A DNA stretch of 64,000 bases from Alphaproteobacteria bacterium (GTDB lineage: Bacteria; Pseudomonadota; Alphaproteobacteria; Caulobacterales; Parvularculaceae): contig WGLS01000001.1 in assembly GCA_016125455.1 (NCBI GenBank), forward strand, positions 62,001 to 126,000, in the 5' to 3' direction. A program made the translations under genes and the position numbers. Under the pieces are notes generated by a model that did not search any database, was not told the origin of the DNA, and was given only the letters and a program-made list of their open reading frames with translations. Shown one piece after another: positions 24,800-34,413 of this stretch (the stretch's first letter is position 1; each line of letters opens with the position of its first letter).

Positions 24800-24866
24800 C
24801 GGCAAAGGGCAGGATCGCGTGCGGTCGGGCTGGCGCTGCAGGCGATGCGACTGCCGAATCGCCGCG

Positions 24867-24894
24867 TTGACTCGGCGACGACGCACCGTACCTT
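24867..24894 (+). promoter_or_regulatory. Possible promoter of the sdhCDA operon
   Basis: TTGACT at 24867-24872 and TACCTT at 24889-24894 with a 16-bp spacer, 28 bp upstream of the sdhC ATG. It fits a housekeeping sigma-70 promoter in an alphaproteobacterium, but the -10 is weak. Confidence 0.35.
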
Positions 24895-24921
24895 TCGCCG
24901 CATCGCGAAAAGGAAAGCCCG

Positions 24922-25365
24922 ATGGTCGAAACCACGCTCGCCCAGCCGCCGGCCGCCGGATCAGGAATGAACCGTCCGAAGGCGTCCGCGCCGCTATCGC
25001 CGCATCTGCAGATATGGCGCTTTACGCCAACGATGGCGGCGTCAATTACCCAAAGGGCGACGGGCGTCGCAAACTTCAGCGGCACCCTTGTCCTTGCGGC
25101 ATGGGCCTTCGCAGCGGCACGCGGAGAGGCGTGGTTCGGACCGGTCGCAGGCTTCCTCGCCTCGCCTGTCGGCCAGTTGATTGTTTTCGGTTACATCTGG
25201 TCGCTGTGCTTTCACATGATTGGCGGCCTCCGTTATCTTTATACGGACACTGGCAAGGGGCTTGAGCCGAAAATCGCGACCCAGGCAGCGATCGCAAACT
25301 ACGCGGGATCGATCATTCTTACGCTGCTGATTGCTGGCGCCGCGTTCGCCGCGCGGGCGTCCTGA
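24922..25365 (+). CDS. sdhC: Succinate dehydrogenase cytochrome b556 subunit
   Basis: 147 residues with three membrane helices. SPHLQIWRFTPTMAASITQRATG carries the Ser/Arg quinone-site residues and SLCFHMIGGLRYLYTD the axial heme b His. It anchors SdhAB of complex II and passes electrons to ubiquinone. First gene of sdhCDA; GAAAAGGAAAG precedes the ATG. Confidence 0.95.
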   Translation: MVETTLAQPPAAGSGMNRPKASAPLSPHLQIWRFTPTMAASITQRATGVANFSGTLVLAAWAFAAARGEAWFGPVAGFLASPVGQLIVFGYIWSLCFHMIGGLRYLYTDTGKGLEPKIATQAAIANYAGSIILTLLIAGAAFAARAS

Positions 25366-25377
25366 GAGGGCTAGAAA

Positions 25378-25701
25378 ATGGCGAAGCGTCCAACATCGAC
25401 TTTCGCTGCGCAGCGTGCGAGCGCCGTCTTGCTTATTCCGCTGGCGCTTTGGTTTCTCTGGAGCATTGCGGCGCACGCGGGCGACGACCTTGCCGGCGCG
25501 CAGGCCTGGCTCGGCCACCTGCACAACAAGCTCCTGTTCGGCGCCTTCGTCGCCGTCGGCGCTTTCCACGGCCGGATTGGCCTTCATGAAATTATAGAGG
25601 ATTACATACATGGCCCGCTGAACGCGACGCTGAACGCGCTGGCGATCGCCGCAGCCGCCGCCATCACGCTCCTGACCTGGGCGTCCCTGTTCCAGATTTG
25701 A
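25378..25701 (+). CDS. sdhD: Succinate dehydrogenase membrane anchor subunit
   Basis: 107 residues, three membrane helices, with AQRASAVLLIPLALWFLW at the first and FHGRIGLHEIIEDYIHG as the heme/quinone loop of SdhD. It starts 12 bp after sdhC and is followed 45 bp later by sdhA. Confidence 0.93.
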   Translation: MAKRPTSTFAAQRASAVLLIPLALWFLWSIAAHAGDDLAGAQAWLGHLHNKLLFGAFVAVGAFHGRIGLHEIIEDYIHGPLNATLNALAIAAAAAITLLTWASLFQI

Positions 25702-25746
25702 CCGAGATCTGCATAAGGATGATCTCCGTCGTTCGAAAGCACTGTC

Positions 25747-27534
25747 ATGACTGCTTCTTATGAGATAATCGACCACGAATATGACGTCGTCGTCGTCGGG
25801 GCTGGCGGATCCGGCCTACGCGCGACGCTCGGCGCCGCCCAGGCAGGCCTGAAAACCGCCTGCGTGACGAAAGTCTTTCCGACACGATCGCACACGGTCG
25901 CCGCCCAGGGCGGCATTTCGGCATCGCTTGGCAATATGGGCGCAGATGACTGGCGTTGGCACATGTACGACACGGTCAAGGGTTCCGATTGGCTCGGCGA
26001 CCAGGACGCCATCGAATACCTCTGCAAGAACGCGCCTGCCGCGGTGTACGAGCTTGAGCATTGGGGCGTTCCGTTCTCACGAACCGACGATGGCAAGATC
26101 TATCAGCGCGCATTCGGCGGCATGACGCGAAACTTTGGCGAAGGGCCGATTCAGCGAACTTGCGCCGCAGCCGATCGCACCGGCCACGCGATGCTTCACA
26201 CGCTCTACGGACAGTCCGTGAAGCAGAACGCAAAGTTCTTCATTGAGTATTTCGCCCTGGACCTGATCATGTCCGATGACGGACAATGCCAGGGCCTCAT
26301 GGCCTGGAAGCTCGACGACGGGACAATCCATCGATTCGCTGCGAAGATGGTCGTGCTCGCGACGGGCGGCTATGGACGGGTCTATTTCTCCTGCACCTCA
26401 GCGCACACTTGCACAGGCGATGGCAATGCGATGGTGCTGCGCGCGGGCCTGCCGCTCCAGGACATGGAGTTCGTGCAGTTTCACCCGACCGGCATCTACG
26501 GCGCGGGGTGCCTTATTACTGAGGGGGCCCGCGGCGAAGGCGGCTACCTTACCAATTCAGAAGGCGAGCGGTTCATGGAGCGATACGCTCCATCGGCCAA
26601 GGATCTCGCGAGCAGGGACGTCGTTTCGCGGTCGATGACAATTGAGATCCGGGACGGGCGCGGCGTCGGCAGGGACGGCGACCACATCCATCTGAATCTC
26701 AATCATCTTGATCCGGAGGTTCTCCATGAACGCCTGCCGGGCATCTCTGAAACCGCCCGGATTTTCGCCGGCGTCGACGTTACGAAGGAGCCGATCCCCG
26801 TCCTCCCGACAGTCCACTACAATATGGGCGGCATTCCGACGAACTATCACGGCGAAGTCGTAACCCGGAAAGGGGACGATCCGAACGCCGTCGTGCCAGG
26901 GCTAATGGCCATTGGCGAGGCGGCCTGCGTCTCCGTGCATGGCGCAAACCGGCTTGGGTCAAACTCGCTGATTGATCTGGTCGTTTTCGGACGCGCGGCC
27001 GGCCTTCGCTGCGGCGAGGTTGTCGACCCGAACGCGCCGATGCCGAAACTGGCCAGAGACGCCGGCCAGGAGGCGCTCGCGCGCCTTGATCGCTTTCGTT
27101 ACGCTGACGGCGGCACTCCGACGGCGGAGCTTAGGTTGAAAATGCAAAAGGTCATGCAAAACAATTGCGCTGTCTTCCGCACCGGAGAGGTGTTGGAAGA
27201 AGGCCGAACGCTGATAGCTGACGTTTACAAGGGACTCCCGGATATCAAGGTGAGCGATCGCTCGATGTTATGGAACACGGACCTCGTCGAAACGCTGGAG
27301 TTCGACAATCTAATCGATCAGGCGATCGTGACCATGGAATCGGCCGCCAACAGAAAGGAAAGCCGAGGCGCCCACGCTCGTGAGGATTGCCCGGATCGTG
27401 ACGACGAAAACTGGATGAAGCACACGATTTCGTGGTTCCAGAATGGCGCAGCAAGCCTCGATTACCGTCCGGTCCACGATTATACGATGACGGATGAAAT
27501 AGAATATATCGTTCCAAAAGCGCGGGTCTATTGA
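25747..27534 (+). CDS. sdhA: Succinate dehydrogenase flavoprotein subunit
   Basis: A 595-residue catalytic subunit of complex II. The FAD Rossmann motif [20 protein letters not shown], the covalent-FAD His region [17 protein letters not shown], the active-site stretch [20 protein letters not shown] and the capping Arg region are all present, and the length is normal. It oxidises succinate to fumarate in the TCA cycle. The usual next gene sdhB is absent here and appears only at 34414; a very short frame overlaps the sdhA stop instead. Confidence 0.97.
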   Translation: MTASYEIIDHEYDVVVVGAGGSGLRATLGAAQAGLKTACVTKVFPTRSHTVAAQGGISASLGNMGADDWRWHMYDTVKGSDWLGDQDAIEYLCKNAPAAVYELEHWGVPFSRTDDGKIYQRAFGGMTRNFGEGPIQRTCAAADRTGHAMLHTLYGQSVKQNAKFFIEYFALDLIMSDDGQCQGLMAWKLDDGTIHRFAAKMVVLATGGYGRVYFSCTSAHTCTGDGNAMVLRAGLPLQDMEFVQFHPTGIYGAGCLITEGARGEGGYLTNSEGERFMERYAPSAKDLASRDVVSRSMTIEIRDGRGVGRDGDHIHLNLNHLDPEVLHERLPGISETARIFAGVDVTKEPIPVLPTVHYNMGGIPTNYHGEVVTRKGDDPNAVVPGLMAIGEAACVSVHGANRLGSNSLIDLVVFGRAAGLRCGEVVDPNAPMPKLARDAGQEALARLDRFRYADGGTPTAELRLKMQKVMQNNCAVFRTGEVLEEGRTLIADVYKGLPDIKVSDRSMLWNTDLVETLEFDNLIDQAIVTMESAANRKESRGAHAREDCPDRDDENWMKHTISWFQNGAASLDYRPVHDYTMTDEIEYIVPKARVY

Positions 27535-27698
27535 CCAGCAGGCCGAAAGAGCCGGGCGCGGACGGGCTAAAGATCGAATTCAGGCGCGAAGCGGCTCTGG
27601 TCGGCGCCAAGCCGGGACGCGATCCCGAAGCCTCGCCCGCACGCGAAGCGGGTGGCCGGAACCAGCCGCGACCTGCCGTGCGTCATCTCCACGCCTAG
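27531..27698 (+). CDS. Possible 55-residue protein overlapping the sdhA stop
   Basis: An open frame starting with TTG at 27531 that overlaps the sdhA stop as TTGA, the same coupling style used elsewhere in the window. It encodes [20 protein letters not shown]... to ...RHLHA, hydrophilic and probably disordered, with G/C strongly preferred at third codon positions like its neighbours. There is no recognised family. It fills half of the 318-bp gap after sdhA. It may be an unrecorded small gene or a chance frame. Confidence 0.35.
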   Translation: MTSRPKEPGADGLKIEFRREAALVGAKPGRDPEASPAREAGGRNQPRPAVRHLHA

Positions 27699-27852
27699 CT
27701 GAATTTCCGAACGCCTTGCATCGACCGCGTTATGGGCGAGGCTTTTCCGCTACCGATCCGCACATAGCACGACTTCTCGTCGTCTGTTACAACCTGCCTT
27801 GGCGGGATCGCAAATGATTGCGCTATCGCTCTGGCCACAGAAAGGACCGCCC

Positions 27853-28548
27853 GTGCCGCAAACAGAATCGTCAGCCATCAATTTTTCGACTTCGTCCCGC
27901 GCCGACGCGGCCATTGCCGAGCGCCGCATGCTTGATCACAAGTTTTATCGAGACTGGATGGCAGGCGCGCTTACGCAAGAAACGCTGACGGACTACGCCG
28001 AGCAGTACTTTCACCACGTGGAGGCATTTCCGCGCGCCGTATCGATGACCCATGCCCTTTGTGAAAGCCGTAACGGCCGGCGGATGCTCGCGGAGAACCT
28101 TGCCGAGGAAGAGGGAGTTGAAGAAGGAAAGACGGATCATCCTGAGCTTTGGATGCAATTCGCCGAAGGCATGGGCGCAACGCGCTCCGGCGTTAAGGAA
28201 GCCGCGCTCTATCCAGAAACGACCGGCCTGATTGACGCGTTCCGTCGCCTTAGTCGCCGCAGCTACGCCGCCGGTCTCGGCGCTCTTTATGCGTACGAAA
28301 GCCAGATCCCGGACGTCGCCCGTTCGAAAATTGATGGGCTACGGGCGAACTACGGGGTAACGGATGACCGGACGCTGAAATTCTTCACCGTGCACGAAGT
28401 CGCCGACGAGGTGCACGCCGAGGTATGTCGCCAGCTGCTCGACGAACTTGACGGCGAAAATGCGGAAGACGCCGTCGCGGCGGCGCGCGAATTGTCGGAA
28501 AGCCTGCTTGGCTTCCTCGACGGGGTCGAACGGGCAAGGGTCGCCTGA
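27853..28548 (+). CDS. CADD/PqqC-like heme-oxygenase-fold di-iron protein
   Basis: 231 residues, an all-helical bundle. Metal-binding residues of the CADD-type heme-oxygenase-like oxygenases can be placed: YAEQYFHHVEAFPRA (Glu, His), LYAYESQIPDVARSKI (Glu) and HEVADEVH (HxxxDxxH). Chlamydial CADD makes p-aminobenzoate for folate using its own side chains; other members are di-iron N-oxygenases. GTG 27853 follows AAAGGA at correct spacing; an in-frame ATG at 27814 lacks one. No pab or folate gene adjoins, so the substrate is open. Confidence 0.78.
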   Translation: MPQTESSAINFSTSSRADAAIAERRMLDHKFYRDWMAGALTQETLTDYAEQYFHHVEAFPRAVSMTHALCESRNGRRMLAENLAEEEGVEEGKTDHPELWMQFAEGMGATRSGVKEAALYPETTGLIDAFRRLSRRSYAAGLGALYAYESQIPDVARSKIDGLRANYGVTDDRTLKFFTVHEVADEVHAEVCRQLLDELDGENAEDAVAAARELSESLLGFLDGVERARVA

Positions 28549-28644
28549 CCCAGACGCACGGCGCGAAACCCGACCCTGGCGTCAACCGACGCGAAAATGC
28601 GACCAGCTAATGTCTCGGACAATAAGCGGGAGCCGCGCCGACCG

Positions 28645-29316
28645 TCAGGCGGCGCGGCCCATGATCGACTGATCTTCCCCGTCATCATGCCAGCCCGATC
28701 GGCGCTTCAGGCCAGGACTCAACAACAGCGACGGCACTTTCCAGAACACAAGGCTCTTGTGAACGGCCCAGTCGGCGGCGAGCTCGTTCCATCGCGGATC
28801 GCCGCCATTCTTTTTCTCAAGCCAATCCCGGTAGGGCGTCCAGTGGCTCGGTTCGTCTTTCTGGATGACCTTGAATATCTTCACCAGCGCAGGATCGCCT
28901 CTGACCAACCGGTCCTCGAGCAGGATATCGAGCTGGTTCATGCCGCGGATCTCGGTGATCATGATAATCCGGCACAGCCTGAAGAAGAGATCATCGCTGC
29001 GGCTGACAGCGTCAGTATCGAGATCATCGATTCCGCACCCGAAAGTCAGCCGTATCAGTCGATCGATATGTCCGCATGACGAATCGACTGCGAAAGGCAT
29101 GCGGCCCTGATCAATAAAGTACTTCTTGAACATCAAATAGTGCTTCCGCTCATCGCGCCGGTGTTTCTCGACCGCTTCGATAAACCAGTGCTCGCTGGAA
29201 TGTCTCGCCTTCATGGACTTCAGTACGCGGTCAATAGATGAGTAGCCGCGATATTCGTTGTAAATATAGATCGACGCCAGGACGTCGAGAAATCGCCGTT
29301 CCACCCTTTTCAACAT
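28645..29316 (-). CDS. Ferritin-like di-iron domain protein
   Basis: 223 residues, cytoplasmic, no signal. Helices carry IYNEYRGY, EKHRRDERKHYLMF, ITEIRGMNQLD and QKDEPSHWTPYRDWL, i.e. Glu/His pairs spaced as in ferritin-like di-iron bundles. An extended C-terminal part (WAVHKSLVFWKVPSLLLSPGL) may bind membrane or partner. Start ATG 29316 (MLKRVERRFLD) is chosen over the TTG at 29352. It converges on the CADD-like gene, itself a di-iron candidate. The function is unknown. Confidence 0.6.
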   Translation of the reverse strand: MLKRVERRFLDVLASIYIYNEYRGYSSIDRVLKSMKARHSSEHWFIEAVEKHRRDERKHYLMFKKYFIDQGRMPFAVDSSCGHIDRLIRLTFGCGIDDLDTDAVSRSDDLFFRLCRIIMITEIRGMNQLDILLEDRLVRGDPALVKIFKVIQKDEPSHWTPYRDWLEKKNGGDPRWNELAADWAVHKSLVFWKVPSLLLSPGLKRRSGWHDDGEDQSIMGRAA

Positions 29317-29433
29317 AGGCCATATCTTGCGGCGACGAACCGTCAGCGTCAAATCAAGAAATGCCGGTAAGTTTTGTTTTTCGCGGGAAGTCCCTTACAA
29401 ATTCGTGGATCGGCTAGAGATGGAGCGATCAAT

Positions 29434-30552
29434 TTGGATACGACGCGGCGCGATGCATTGGGCGGCCTGATTGCAGGAGGCGTCGTCGCCTCGACAGGGC
29501 TTGCCTCGACCGGATTTGCGATGACAAGCGCCGCCGCGCAAGGCGCGGCCTCAGGCGACCTTGACGCATTCTTCGGCAACACTGTCGTCATCGATGCGCT
29601 TTCCTTCGCTCACCAATGGGATGACGATGAATGGAAAGCGGCGCAGGCGACTGGCTATGCCGGGATCGTCACAAGCCTTGATCGCCGCGACCTCAAGACC
29701 GCCATTGACGAACTTGTCGACTGGCGCAGGCGCGTCGCGGAACACCCGGACCGATACCTGATCGCATTGACCTCCGAAGATTTCCGCAAGGCGAAATCGT
29801 CAGGGCGTCTCGCGGTCATGATGAACTTCCAGAATGCGACAATGCTGGAGGGCGACGTCGACAATGTCGACGCCCTCCACGCCCTCGGCATGCGCTGCTT
29901 TCAATTGACGTATAACTCTCGCAACCGCCTAGGCGACGGCTGCACTGAGCGCACGAACGCCGGCCTCTCGGATTTCGGTCTTGAAGTGGTTGAACGCATG
30001 AACAATGTGGGCGTGCTGATTGATCTCTCCCACAGCGGCCGACAGACAACTCTCGATGGAATCAGTTTCTCCAGCAAGCCCGTTGCGATCACCCACTCAA
30101 TGGCGGAGGCATTGCGGCCCGGCCACCCGCGCGCGAAGACCGACGCACAGATGAAAGCGCTCGCCGACAAGGGCGGCGTGATGGGCGTCGCCGCCCTCGG
30201 TTACTTCATTGGCCCGGACCCGGGCGGCGAGACGACGATCGAAACGTATGCAGATCATATTGAACATGCCGTGCGAACAATGGGCATTGAGCATGTCGGG
30301 CTGTCGACGGACTATCCACTGCGCGGGATTGGAAGCTGGGCGACCCGTGAAGACTGGTACGAGCCCCGGCTGAAATCGTTCAAGCCAAGCTATGACGTCA
30401 AATGGCCGCCCTATATCCCGAGCCTTGATGCGCCGGAAAGATTCCGCACGCTCGCCAGCGTGCTCGATCGCCGTGGTTGGAAAGCGGCGGACCTAGAACG
30501 GCTGCTCGGTCTCAATTGGCTGCGCTTGTTCCGTGACGTCTTTGGCGCCTGA
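29434..30552 (+). CDS. Membrane dipeptidase (M19) family protein, divergent metal site
   Basis: A 372-residue TIM-barrel protein with a Tat-like leader (TTRRDALGGLIAGGVVAST, cleavage near SAAA-Q). M19 features are LIDLSHSG and ITHSMAEAL (two zinc His) and HVGLSTDY (late Asp). The first metal motif, normally HxD after the first strand, reads VVIDALSFAH, and the bridging Glu position reads MMNFQNATML with Gln. Either the site is rearranged, as in some bacterial subfamilies, or catalysis is altered. I start at TTG 29434 (GGAG upstream) because it places the twin Arg at the N-terminus; an upstream start at 29374 is possible. Confidence 0.75.
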   Translation: MDTTRRDALGGLIAGGVVASTGLASTGFAMTSAAAQGAASGDLDAFFGNTVVIDALSFAHQWDDDEWKAAQATGYAGIVTSLDRRDLKTAIDELVDWRRRVAEHPDRYLIALTSEDFRKAKSSGRLAVMMNFQNATMLEGDVDNVDALHALGMRCFQLTYNSRNRLGDGCTERTNAGLSDFGLEVVERMNNVGVLIDLSHSGRQTTLDGISFSSKPVAITHSMAEALRPGHPRAKTDAQMKALADKGGVMGVAALGYFIGPDPGGETTIETYADHIEHAVRTMGIEHVGLSTDYPLRGIGSWATREDWYEPRLKSFKPSYDVKWPPYIPSLDAPERFRTLASVLDRRGWKAADLERLLGLNWLRLFRDVFGA

Positions 30553-30557
30553 CGGCG

Positions 30558-31139
30558 CTATTCCGCCTCCATCCCGGGCGTCGCCCAATCGGGCCGAGGC
30601 ATGTGAAAGACATTCGATGAGACCAAGCGCCAACGGCCGTCGTCTCGTTCAAGGATAGTGACCGCGGCGAAATGCAGGTCCCGAATTTCGCCATCCGCCT
30701 CGACGATGTACTCCTCATCATACGAACGTACGACCGCGAAATCGCCCCGGATGTCGACGGCGACGGGATTCAGTCGAAAATGGGGAACCTTTGCGCCCTG
30801 CCCGATCACGTAGTCTCGGACCAGTTCCATGTGCGGCGCCTTTGTCCGGGTCCGCGGCGATCCAACCGTCCAGACACTCCAGTCTTCGGCATAGCCTGCC
30901 GACCAGGCCTCGAATGCCGATGGTTCGGAAATGCCGACGGGGCCGTTCCGCATGACGTCAAGCACCTCGCGCTGCTCGGGCGTCCAGTCGATGCTCGGCG
31001 TCCAGACGTCCGACGGCCAGCATGCGGCGGGCGTCGCGGCCGTTTCGACTTCGGCGGCGAAAGCGACGGTGGCCGTAGCGCACATGGCAAGGCCCAAGAG
31101 GACTCGCACACCGTTTGCGGCGAGCGTTGAATGCGGCAT
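30558..31139 (-). CDS. Secreted NTF2/SnoaL-like domain protein
   Basis: 193 residues with a signal peptide (ANGVRVLLGLAMCATATVAFAA). The mature part resembles nuclear transport factor 2-like cone folds: WTPEQREVLDVM, YAEDWSVWTVGS, DFAVVRSYDEEYIVEADG and the C-terminal strand DGRWRLVSSNVFH. Such domains bind small hydrophobic ligands or act as enzymes; no specific role is visible. The open frame extends 100 codons upstream, but ATG 31139 starts the signal. It ends 5 bp from the M19 gene stop. Confidence 0.65.
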   Translation of the reverse strand: MPHSTLAANGVRVLLGLAMCATATVAFAAEVETAATPAACWPSDVWTPSIDWTPEQREVLDVMRNGPVGISEPSAFEAWSAGYAEDWSVWTVGSPRTRTKAPHMELVRDYVIGQGAKVPHFRLNPVAVDIRGDFAVVRSYDEEYIVEADGEIRDLHFAAVTILERDDGRWRLVSSNVFHMPRPDWATPGMEAE

Positions 31140-31302
31140 GGTTTTATCCCGATTGCGAAGTCTGGTATTGGGCCAGAGAGCATCGGTTGCGAGCGGCGCC
31201 AATGCGCCTCGTCGCGGGAATGCTGCGAGTCGCCGCAAAACAAAGGTCGCGCCTGACATGGGCGAGCGCGGCGTGCGGCGAACATATGGAGCGTCGTGAC
31301 GA

Positions 31303-32148
31303 ATGATCAGACTGGCCGTTAGCGGCGCGACGGCTGAAGTATCGCCTGAAGCAGGCGGGGCGCTTGCAAGTCTGGCTCTTGACGGCGCGGATGCGCTTCG
31401 AAGGTCGACGCCGGCGGATGTCACGGCGAACATACTCAACGCGGCATGCTATCCATGCGTCCCATATTTCGGCCGGTTGGCCTCGGAAATAACCATAGAT
31501 GGCAATGCCCGGGCTCTCACGCCGACACATCCGCAAATTGGCGTTATCCACGGCGAAGGATGGCGATCCGCCTGGCGCGTCATTGACGCTGCGGTCGACC
31601 GTGTCGAACTCGCGCTTGACTACGCCCCTACCCGCGTCGGCGGCTGGCCATTCGCATTTCGCGCGCGACAAGTTTTCGAATTGAGCTCAAGCGAATTGCG
31701 GGTAGAGCTTTCGGTCGAAAATGATGCCGGTTGCAATGCGCCGGCCGGCCTTGCGCTGCATCCATTCTTTCCGGACGCTCGCAGCGCGACGGTGAGCTTT
31801 TCGGCGGGAGATTACTGGTCGCCGCCGATGTGCGCGCCCTACGCCGGCGGCGAAACGTCAACGCGGCCGGACGCCATGGGCGGCGGCGCACCCGCCCCGA
31901 CTCCGCCAGGTGGGCGCGACAATACGTATGCAAACTTGTCTGGCGATATTCTGATCAAGCGGCCGACGGGCCGGCTAAAGCTCTCGACCGACGCCCCGCA
32001 TCTTCACGTCTACGCGCCGGCGCATGGCGAATTCTTTTGCCTCGAGCCGACGACCCATCTACCGGGGACGCTGCTGACGGACCCCGCCTGCCAGCTCGCG
32101 CCCGGCGCAACGCGCTCGGTTCGCCTCGCGATTCGCGCCGCGAATTGA
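31303..32148 (+). CDS. Aldose 1-epimerase (galactose mutarotase) family protein
   Basis: A 281-residue beta-sandwich protein. CVPYFGRLASEI is the sugar-binding NR-like region; HGEGWRSAWRV and LALHPFFP carry the two catalytic His; LEPTTHLPG supplies the catalytic Glu. It interconverts alpha and beta anomers of hexoses. No sugar-catabolic operon surrounds it. Upstream it shares a 163-bp divergent region with the NTF2-like gene. Confidence 0.85.
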   Translation: MIRLAVSGATAEVSPEAGGALASLALDGADALRRSTPADVTANILNAACYPCVPYFGRLASEITIDGNARALTPTHPQIGVIHGEGWRSAWRVIDAAVDRVELALDYAPTRVGGWPFAFRARQVFELSSSELRVELSVENDAGCNAPAGLALHPFFPDARSATVSFSAGDYWSPPMCAPYAGGETSTRPDAMGGGAPAPTPPGGRDNTYANLSGDILIKRPTGRLKLSTDAPHLHVYAPAHGEFFCLEPTTHLPGTLLTDPACQLAPGATRSVRLAIRAAN

Positions 32149-32173
32149 TCAATATGGCGTCGGGCGCACCCCG

Positions 32174-33019
32174 TCAGGAAAGGCGCTCGGACGACGGCGC
32201 AGTTGCGACCTCCGGAAAAATGGCGCGCTTGCGCGCCATCATGTTCAGGAATTCGACCGCCATCGAGAACGCCATAGCCGCATAGATGTAGGCCTTTGGC
32301 ACATGCACGCCGAAGCCGTCGGCGATCAGCACCATGCCGATCATCAACAGGAAGGCGAGGGCCAGCATGACGATCGTCGGATTGTTCTTGATGAAGGCGG
32401 CGACGGGCCCCGCCGCGAAATACATGACGCCCACCGCGACGATGACCGCAACGACCATGATAGGCAGATGATTTGTCATGCCGACAGCGGTCAGGATGCT
32501 GTCGATCGAGAAGACAACATCGAGGAGGATGATCTGCACGATCGCCGCCGCGAACCCGCCGGCCACGGCGGCCCTGGCCGAGAACACGGTCTTCGCCGGC
32601 GCCGGGTCGATCGTATGGTGAATTTCCGTCGTCGCCTTCCAGACAAGGAACAGACCGCCAAGCAACAGGATAATGTCGCGCCCGGAAAAGGCGGTCTCGA
32701 ACGTCGGCTCGCCGTGCGAAGCCGGCGGCCCCGCAATGCCGAGGTCAAAGAGCGGCTCAGTGAGCCCGACCAGCCAGACAATGCCCGCAAGGAATGCAAG
32801 CCGCAGACCGAGCGCCAAGGCGATCCCCGCCCGGCGGGCCGGCGCGCGGACGCTCTCCGGCAGCTTGTTGGTCACGATCGAAATGAAGATGAGGTTGTCG
32901 ATCCCGAGGACGACCTCCATCACGATCAGCGCGGTCAATGCGGCCCATGCGGCCGGGTCGAGAAACAGTAGAAAAGTGTCGGCCAAGCGTGTCTCCGCAA
33001 GGTTGCGCCAGCGCAACAT
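32174..33019 (-). CDS. TerC family integral membrane protein
   Basis: 281 residues, about seven to eight membrane helices. The TerC signature [15 protein letters not shown] with the conserved acidic residues in helix 1, and its counterpart [18 protein letters not shown], are both present. TerC-family proteins are linked to tellurite resistance and to manganese export/metalation of exported proteins. No ter operon is present, so a metal homeostasis role is the more likely inference. The N-terminal start (ATG 33019 or a TTG 11 codons on) is uncertain. Confidence 0.88.
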   Translation of the reverse strand: MLRWRNLAETRLADTFLLFLDPAAWAALTALIVMEVVLGIDNLIFISIVTNKLPESVRAPARRAGIALALGLRLAFLAGIVWLVGLTEPLFDLGIAGPPASHGEPTFETAFSGRDIILLLGGLFLVWKATTEIHHTIDPAPAKTVFSARAAVAGGFAAAIVQIILLDVVFSIDSILTAVGMTNHLPIMVVAVIVAVGVMYFAAGPVAAFIKNNPTIVMLALAFLLMIGMVLIADGFGVHVPKAYIYAAMAFSMAVEFLNMMARKRAIFPEVATAPSSERLS

Positions 33020-33123
33020 GGCCCGTCCGCATCGCCGTTAAAGTAGGGCTTCGCAGGGATTTTCATGGGCGTTGATCGCCCGCGCCGTCACAATCGGCCA
33101 TACTGATCCAAAGGAGACCCGAC

Positions 33124-33963
33124 ATGACCGACTTCGCCTGCTTCTCCCTCAGCGTCGACGACCACATCGCGCATCTCCGGCTGAACAGGCCGGAAAAAGC
33201 GAACTCGATGGTTCCGGCGTTCTGGCTGGAATTTCCGCAAGCGATCGATCGATTGTCGGCCGAGGGCGATGCCCGCGTCATTGTCATCTCATCGGAGGGC
33301 AAGCATTTTTCAGCCGGCATGGACATCTCCGTGTTCATGCAAGGCTCGCTGGACGCTGACGCAGCCAATCCTCAGATTTCAGCGGAGGCCTTCCGCCACA
33401 AGGTGCATGCCCTGCAGGAGTCCTTCAGCGCCCTCGAGCGCGCTCGCCAGCCTGTTCTGGCGGCCTGTCAGGGCGGAGTGATAGGCGGCGCGGTTGACAT
33501 GGTGACGGCCGCCGACTGCCGTTACGCGACCGAAGATGCGTTTTTTTGCGTGCAGGAAACGGCCATTGGCATGACCGCGGATGTCGGGACCTTCCCGCGT
33601 CTCGCCAAGCTCGTTCCAGAGGGCTGGGCGCGCCAGATGTGCTACACGGCGGAGCGATTGACAGCGGCGAAGGCAAAGGAGATCGGGCTCGTTAACGAAG
33701 TCTTTCCGGACGCCACTGCGCTGCTCGACGGGGTCATGGAAATCGCCCGGAACATTGCCGCCCATTCGCCCCTGGCTGTCACCGGGTGCAAGCGCATGAT
33801 CACCTACGCCCGGGATCATTCAACGACTGACGCACTCGACTATATCGGCGTTTGGAACGCCGGGATGCTTCGCCCGGAGGATATCCGCGAAGCCTATGTC
33901 GCGAAGTCCGAGGGCCGGGCCCCAGCCTTCGCCCCGCTGAAACCCATCACGCCAGGCGTGTGA
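33124..33963 (+). CDS. Delta3,5-Delta2,4-dienoyl-CoA isomerase-like crotonase
   Basis: 279 residues. The segment GGAVDMVTAADCRYATEDAF followed by CVQETAIGMTADVGTFPR places Asp, Glu and Asp where the eukaryotic ECH1 isomerase has its three catalytic acids, unlike hydratases, which use two Glu. The reaction would be repositioning of double bases of unsaturated acyl-CoAs in beta-oxidation of odd-position unsaturated fatty acids. AAAGGAGACCCG precedes the ATG. It is a stand-alone gene with no other fad gene adjacent. Confidence 0.85.
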   Translation: MTDFACFSLSVDDHIAHLRLNRPEKANSMVPAFWLEFPQAIDRLSAEGDARVIVISSEGKHFSAGMDISVFMQGSLDADAANPQISAEAFRHKVHALQESFSALERARQPVLAACQGGVIGGAVDMVTAADCRYATEDAFFCVQETAIGMTADVGTFPRLAKLVPEGWARQMCYTAERLTAAKAKEIGLVNEVFPDATALLDGVMEIARNIAAHSPLAVTGCKRMITYARDHSTTDALDYIGVWNAGMLRPEDIREAYVAKSEGRAPAFAPLKPITPGV

Positions 33964-34057
33964 CCGCCGCGTTTTTAGGGGGGGCACTTAAACGACGATT
34001 CATGAAATTACGATCTAGTCATGGGATCGGTGGCGAGCGAAAGCTAGGGACGGTCCG

Positions 34058-34321
34058 ATGAGCACGATCTTCGACGTTTTTGCGATGGCGCTCTTGCTCT
34101 CGTCTTTGGCAATTTTTGTCGTACGCTACATGCGCGAAGAACCGCCGATCATGCCTTACCTTCTGATCGCCCTTGCCTGCGGCATCGGAAATTGGGTAGG
34201 CGAAGCCGTCGACGAGTTCGCCGGCATTGTCGTGCTCATAATAGCGGCATTCCTGTTCCTGAGCTGCCTGATTTACCCCCATGTGCACCGGCAAAGGCCG
34301 GACTTCTACGAAGTAGAGTGA
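34058..34321 (+). CDS. Small membrane protein, XrtV-accessory-like
   Basis: 87 residues with three hydrophobic helices (AMALLLSSLAIFVV, MPYLLIALACGIGNWVGEA, IVVLIIAAFLFLSCL) and a short EEPP motif after helix 1. The arrangement resembles small accessory proteins annotated with the exosortase XrtV system, but I recall that family only approximately, and no exosortase or PEP-CTERM target is in the window. It lies 92 bp ahead of sdhB, possibly in the same transcript. Confidence 0.45.
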   Translation: MSTIFDVFAMALLLSSLAIFVVRYMREEPPIMPYLLIALACGIGNWVGEAVDEFAGIVVLIIAAFLFLSCLIYPHVHRQRPDFYEVE

Positions 34322-34413
34322 CTCTAGCCTCTCATCGAAGTTGCGGCGCAATAGCGCTTTGAATTTCCTCACGGCCTCCCCTATCGTCCGCCCCAGAATC
34401 CGAAGGCGACGAG

